DNA of 64,000 nucleotides. It comes from Kluyvera genomosp. 3. Lineage in GTDB: Bacteria > Pseudomonadota > Gammaproteobacteria > Enterobacterales > Enterobacteriaceae. The position numbers and the translations under genes are program-made. The notes beneath the pieces were generated by a model. The model had not been told where the DNA came from and did not search any database. It saw nothing but the letters and a program-made list of their open reading frames with translations. Positions 61,444-64,000 of this stretch are shown here, in pieces. Numbering within the stretch: position 1 is the stretch's first letter; the number at the start of each line of letters is the position of its first letter. Location of the stretch: positions 4,682,645 through 4,746,644 of the forward strand of contig CP022114.1 of the NCBI GenBank assembly GCA_002211745.1, read 5' to 3'.

Positions 61444-62256
61444 ATGACAACCAACAAACAACCTGGATTTGCCCCTGCGGCTTCACCTCATGCCTCGACC
61501 ATCGTTCATACGCCCGAAGAGGCGATTACGGCGGGAGAAACCTCCATTCCGTCACAAGGCGATCTGCTGCCCGCCTACCACGCTCGACCAAAACACAGCG
61601 ATGCGCCGCTTCCGGTAATCATCGTAGTGCAGGAGATTTTTGGCGTCCACGAACACATCCGTGATATCTGCCGACGTCTGGCTCTGGAGGGGTATCTGGC
61701 CGTTGCGCCGGAGCTCTATTTCCGCCAGGGCGATCCGAACGATTATGACAACATTCCGTCGCTGTTCAGCGGTCTGGTCAGCAAAGTGCCCGACGCGCAG
61801 GTGCTGGCTGACCTCGATCATGTCGCCAGCTGGGCGGCCCGCAACGGCGGCGACGCTAACCGACTGGCAATTACCGGCTTCTGCTGGGGCGGGCGCATTG
61901 CGTGGCTGTACGCCGCGCATAACCCGCAGCTTAAGGCCGCCGTCGCCTGGTATGGCCGACTGGTGGGCGATAAATCGCTGAACAGCCCGAAACACCCGGT
62001 CGACGTGGCGGTTGATCTCAGCGCCCCGGTGCTCGGTCTGTACGGCGGCGAAGATACCGGCATTCCGCTTGATACCGTGGAAACCATGCGCCATGCGCTA
62101 CGTGCAGCAAACGCTAAAGCGGAAATCGTGGTTTATCCCGAGGCCGGGCACGCATTTAACGCCGATTACCGTCCCAGCTATCATGAAGAGTCAGCCAAAG
62201 ATGGCTGGCAGCGCATGCTAGCGTGGTTCGCGCAGTACAACGGTAAAAAGGGTTAA
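61444..62256 (+). CDS. ysgA: Dienelactone hydrolase family protein YsgA
   Basis: Alpha/beta hydrolase of the dienelactone hydrolase family; physiological substrate unknown. 270 residues. Catalytic Cys in GFCWGGR, Asp in YGGEDTGIP, His in EAGHAFNAD, with the family's VVQEIFGVHEHI loop. GGAGAATGCC precedes the ATG. Intact. Divergent from udp, as in E. coli. Confidence 0.93.
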   Translation: MTTNKQPGFAPAASPHASTIVHTPEEAITAGETSIPSQGDLLPAYHARPKHSDAPLPVIIVVQEIFGVHEHIRDICRRLALEGYLAVAPELYFRQGDPNDYDNIPSLFSGLVSKVPDAQVLADLDHVASWAARNGGDANRLAITGFCWGGRIAWLYAAHNPQLKAAVAWYGRLVGDKSLNSPKHPVDVAVDLSAPVLGLYGGEDTGIPLDTVETMRHALRAANAKAEIVVYPEAGHAFNADYRPSYHEESAKDGWQRMLAWFAQYNGKKG

Positions 62257-62310
62257 GCCGCTCGCCGTTCAGCGTGGTAAGCACAGGCGTATCACGATGC
62301 TCCATAGGCA

Positions 62311-62363
62311 AGACCTGAAGTCGATCTTCTCTTTCGAGAGACGTTCGGCTTCAGGTCTTTTTT
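62311..62363 (+). terminator. ysgA terminator
   Basis: AGACCTGAAG (62311-62320) pairs with CTTCAGGTCT (62349-62358) around an inner CTCTTTCGAGAG hairpin and is followed by six T. Confidence 0.85.
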
Positions 62364-62379
62364 GCTCTGCTGGCAGGGA

Positions 62380-62688
62380 CCCGACATCACCCCTTTACAG
62401 ACGGCACTGGATATCATCGCCCTGGTGGGCGGCGCGGCAAGACTGCCAAAAAAGCGGCTCCGCTCACGTTTATTCGCCCCGTTGAAGGACAAATTATTCC
62501 CCTGAAAAAGTTAACGACGATGTTTTCTCTCGCAAAATCATCTCCTTCACAGGGCCTGCGAGCGGGACGGTGACCCACATATTTGTGATGGTGGTAACCC
62601 ACGGCGAACGCTTCACACTGTCGCATTACGGCCACGACGAAAAACATTCCAACCCGCAGATTATTATGACGCTTAAGGAGTTCGTGTA

Positions 62689-62689
<1 letters not shown>
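62380..62689 (+). pseudogene. Remnant of a beta-glucoside PTS permease (EIIA-like end)
   Basis: Short reading segments TALDIIALVGGA, then PLTFIRPVEGQIIP and EKVNDDVFSRKI, resemble the start of a glucose-type EIIA domain. SGTVTHIF resembles a later EIIA strand. The central EIIA part and the whole EIIB/EIIC region are missing. Two G/C-run losses (about 62432 and 62492-62495) explain frame changes but not the missing ~1.5 kb. The terminal TAA overlaps the next ATG (TAATG), as expected for a former EII-bglB operon. The family call is tentative. Confidence 0.5.

Positions 62690-64000
<1,311 letters not shown>

Overview
The window is a chromosomal segment of a gammaproteobacterium of the family Enterobacteriaceae. 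Almost every housekeeping gene matches E. coli in length, order and sequence: nudC-hemE, thiCEFSGH, rplKAJL-rpoBC, nusG-secE, tufB with its tRNAs, fadBA, tatABCD and ubiEJB. It is not E. coli K-12 itself. It carries extra genes between thiH and rpoC and between fadA and fre, and its proteins differ by several percent. I would place it in the Klebsiella / Enterobacter / Citrobacter / Kluyvera range but cannot fix the genus.

Layout. 1-8055: nudC-hemE (minus), rsd, and a TPP-riboswitch-controlled thiamine operon thiCEFSGH. 8285-10644: an accessory block with a membrane diguanylate cyclase and an orphan PTS IIB-IIA pair under a probable CRP site. 10838-24891: the transcription/translation block on the minus strand (thrU-tyrU-glyT-thrT tRNAs, tufB, secE-nusG, rplKA, rplJL, rpoBC) with its attenuators and leaders. 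25315-28287: coaA, birA, murB. 28445-33986: a complete rrn operon (T2, T1, 5S, 23S, tRNA-Glu, 16S, boxA, P2, P1). 34048-41578: hemG, trkH, yigZ, pepQ, then fadBA behind a FadR operator. 41666-50407: a six-gene accessory cluster (LacI-type regulator, FAD oxidoreductase, permease, hydantoinase/oxoprolinase-A-like protein, HExxH protein, heparinase II/III-like lyase). 50440-62256: fre, ubiD, rfaH, tatABCD, ubiEJB, rmuC, udp, ysgA. 62380-64000: remnant of a beta-glucoside PTS permease followed by a 6-phospho-beta-glucosidase that runs off the end.

Two properties of the record govern how to read it. First, about thirty protein genes, including essential rpoB, rplA, coaA, birA and hemE, are broken by single-base losses. 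Nearly all fall inside runs of G or C, and restoring one base per run gives proteins of exactly the family length. The same loss is seen in the rRNAs and tRNA-Glu. I treat these as under-called homopolymers, not real pseudogenes. About 67 such sites are located, all -1 and none +1. Coordinates below span the restored genes. Second, the rrn operon joins hemG (flank of rrnA in E. coli) directly to murB (flank of rrnB). The chromosome between those two operons in E. coli is absent here, through rearrangement or misassembly.

The best candidate for an undescribed system is the 41666-50407 cluster. It looks like an inducible pathway in which a cytoplasmic lyase of the heparinase fold, a lone hydantoinase-A-like ATPase, a possible metallopeptidase and a flavin oxidoreductase act on an imported substrate.
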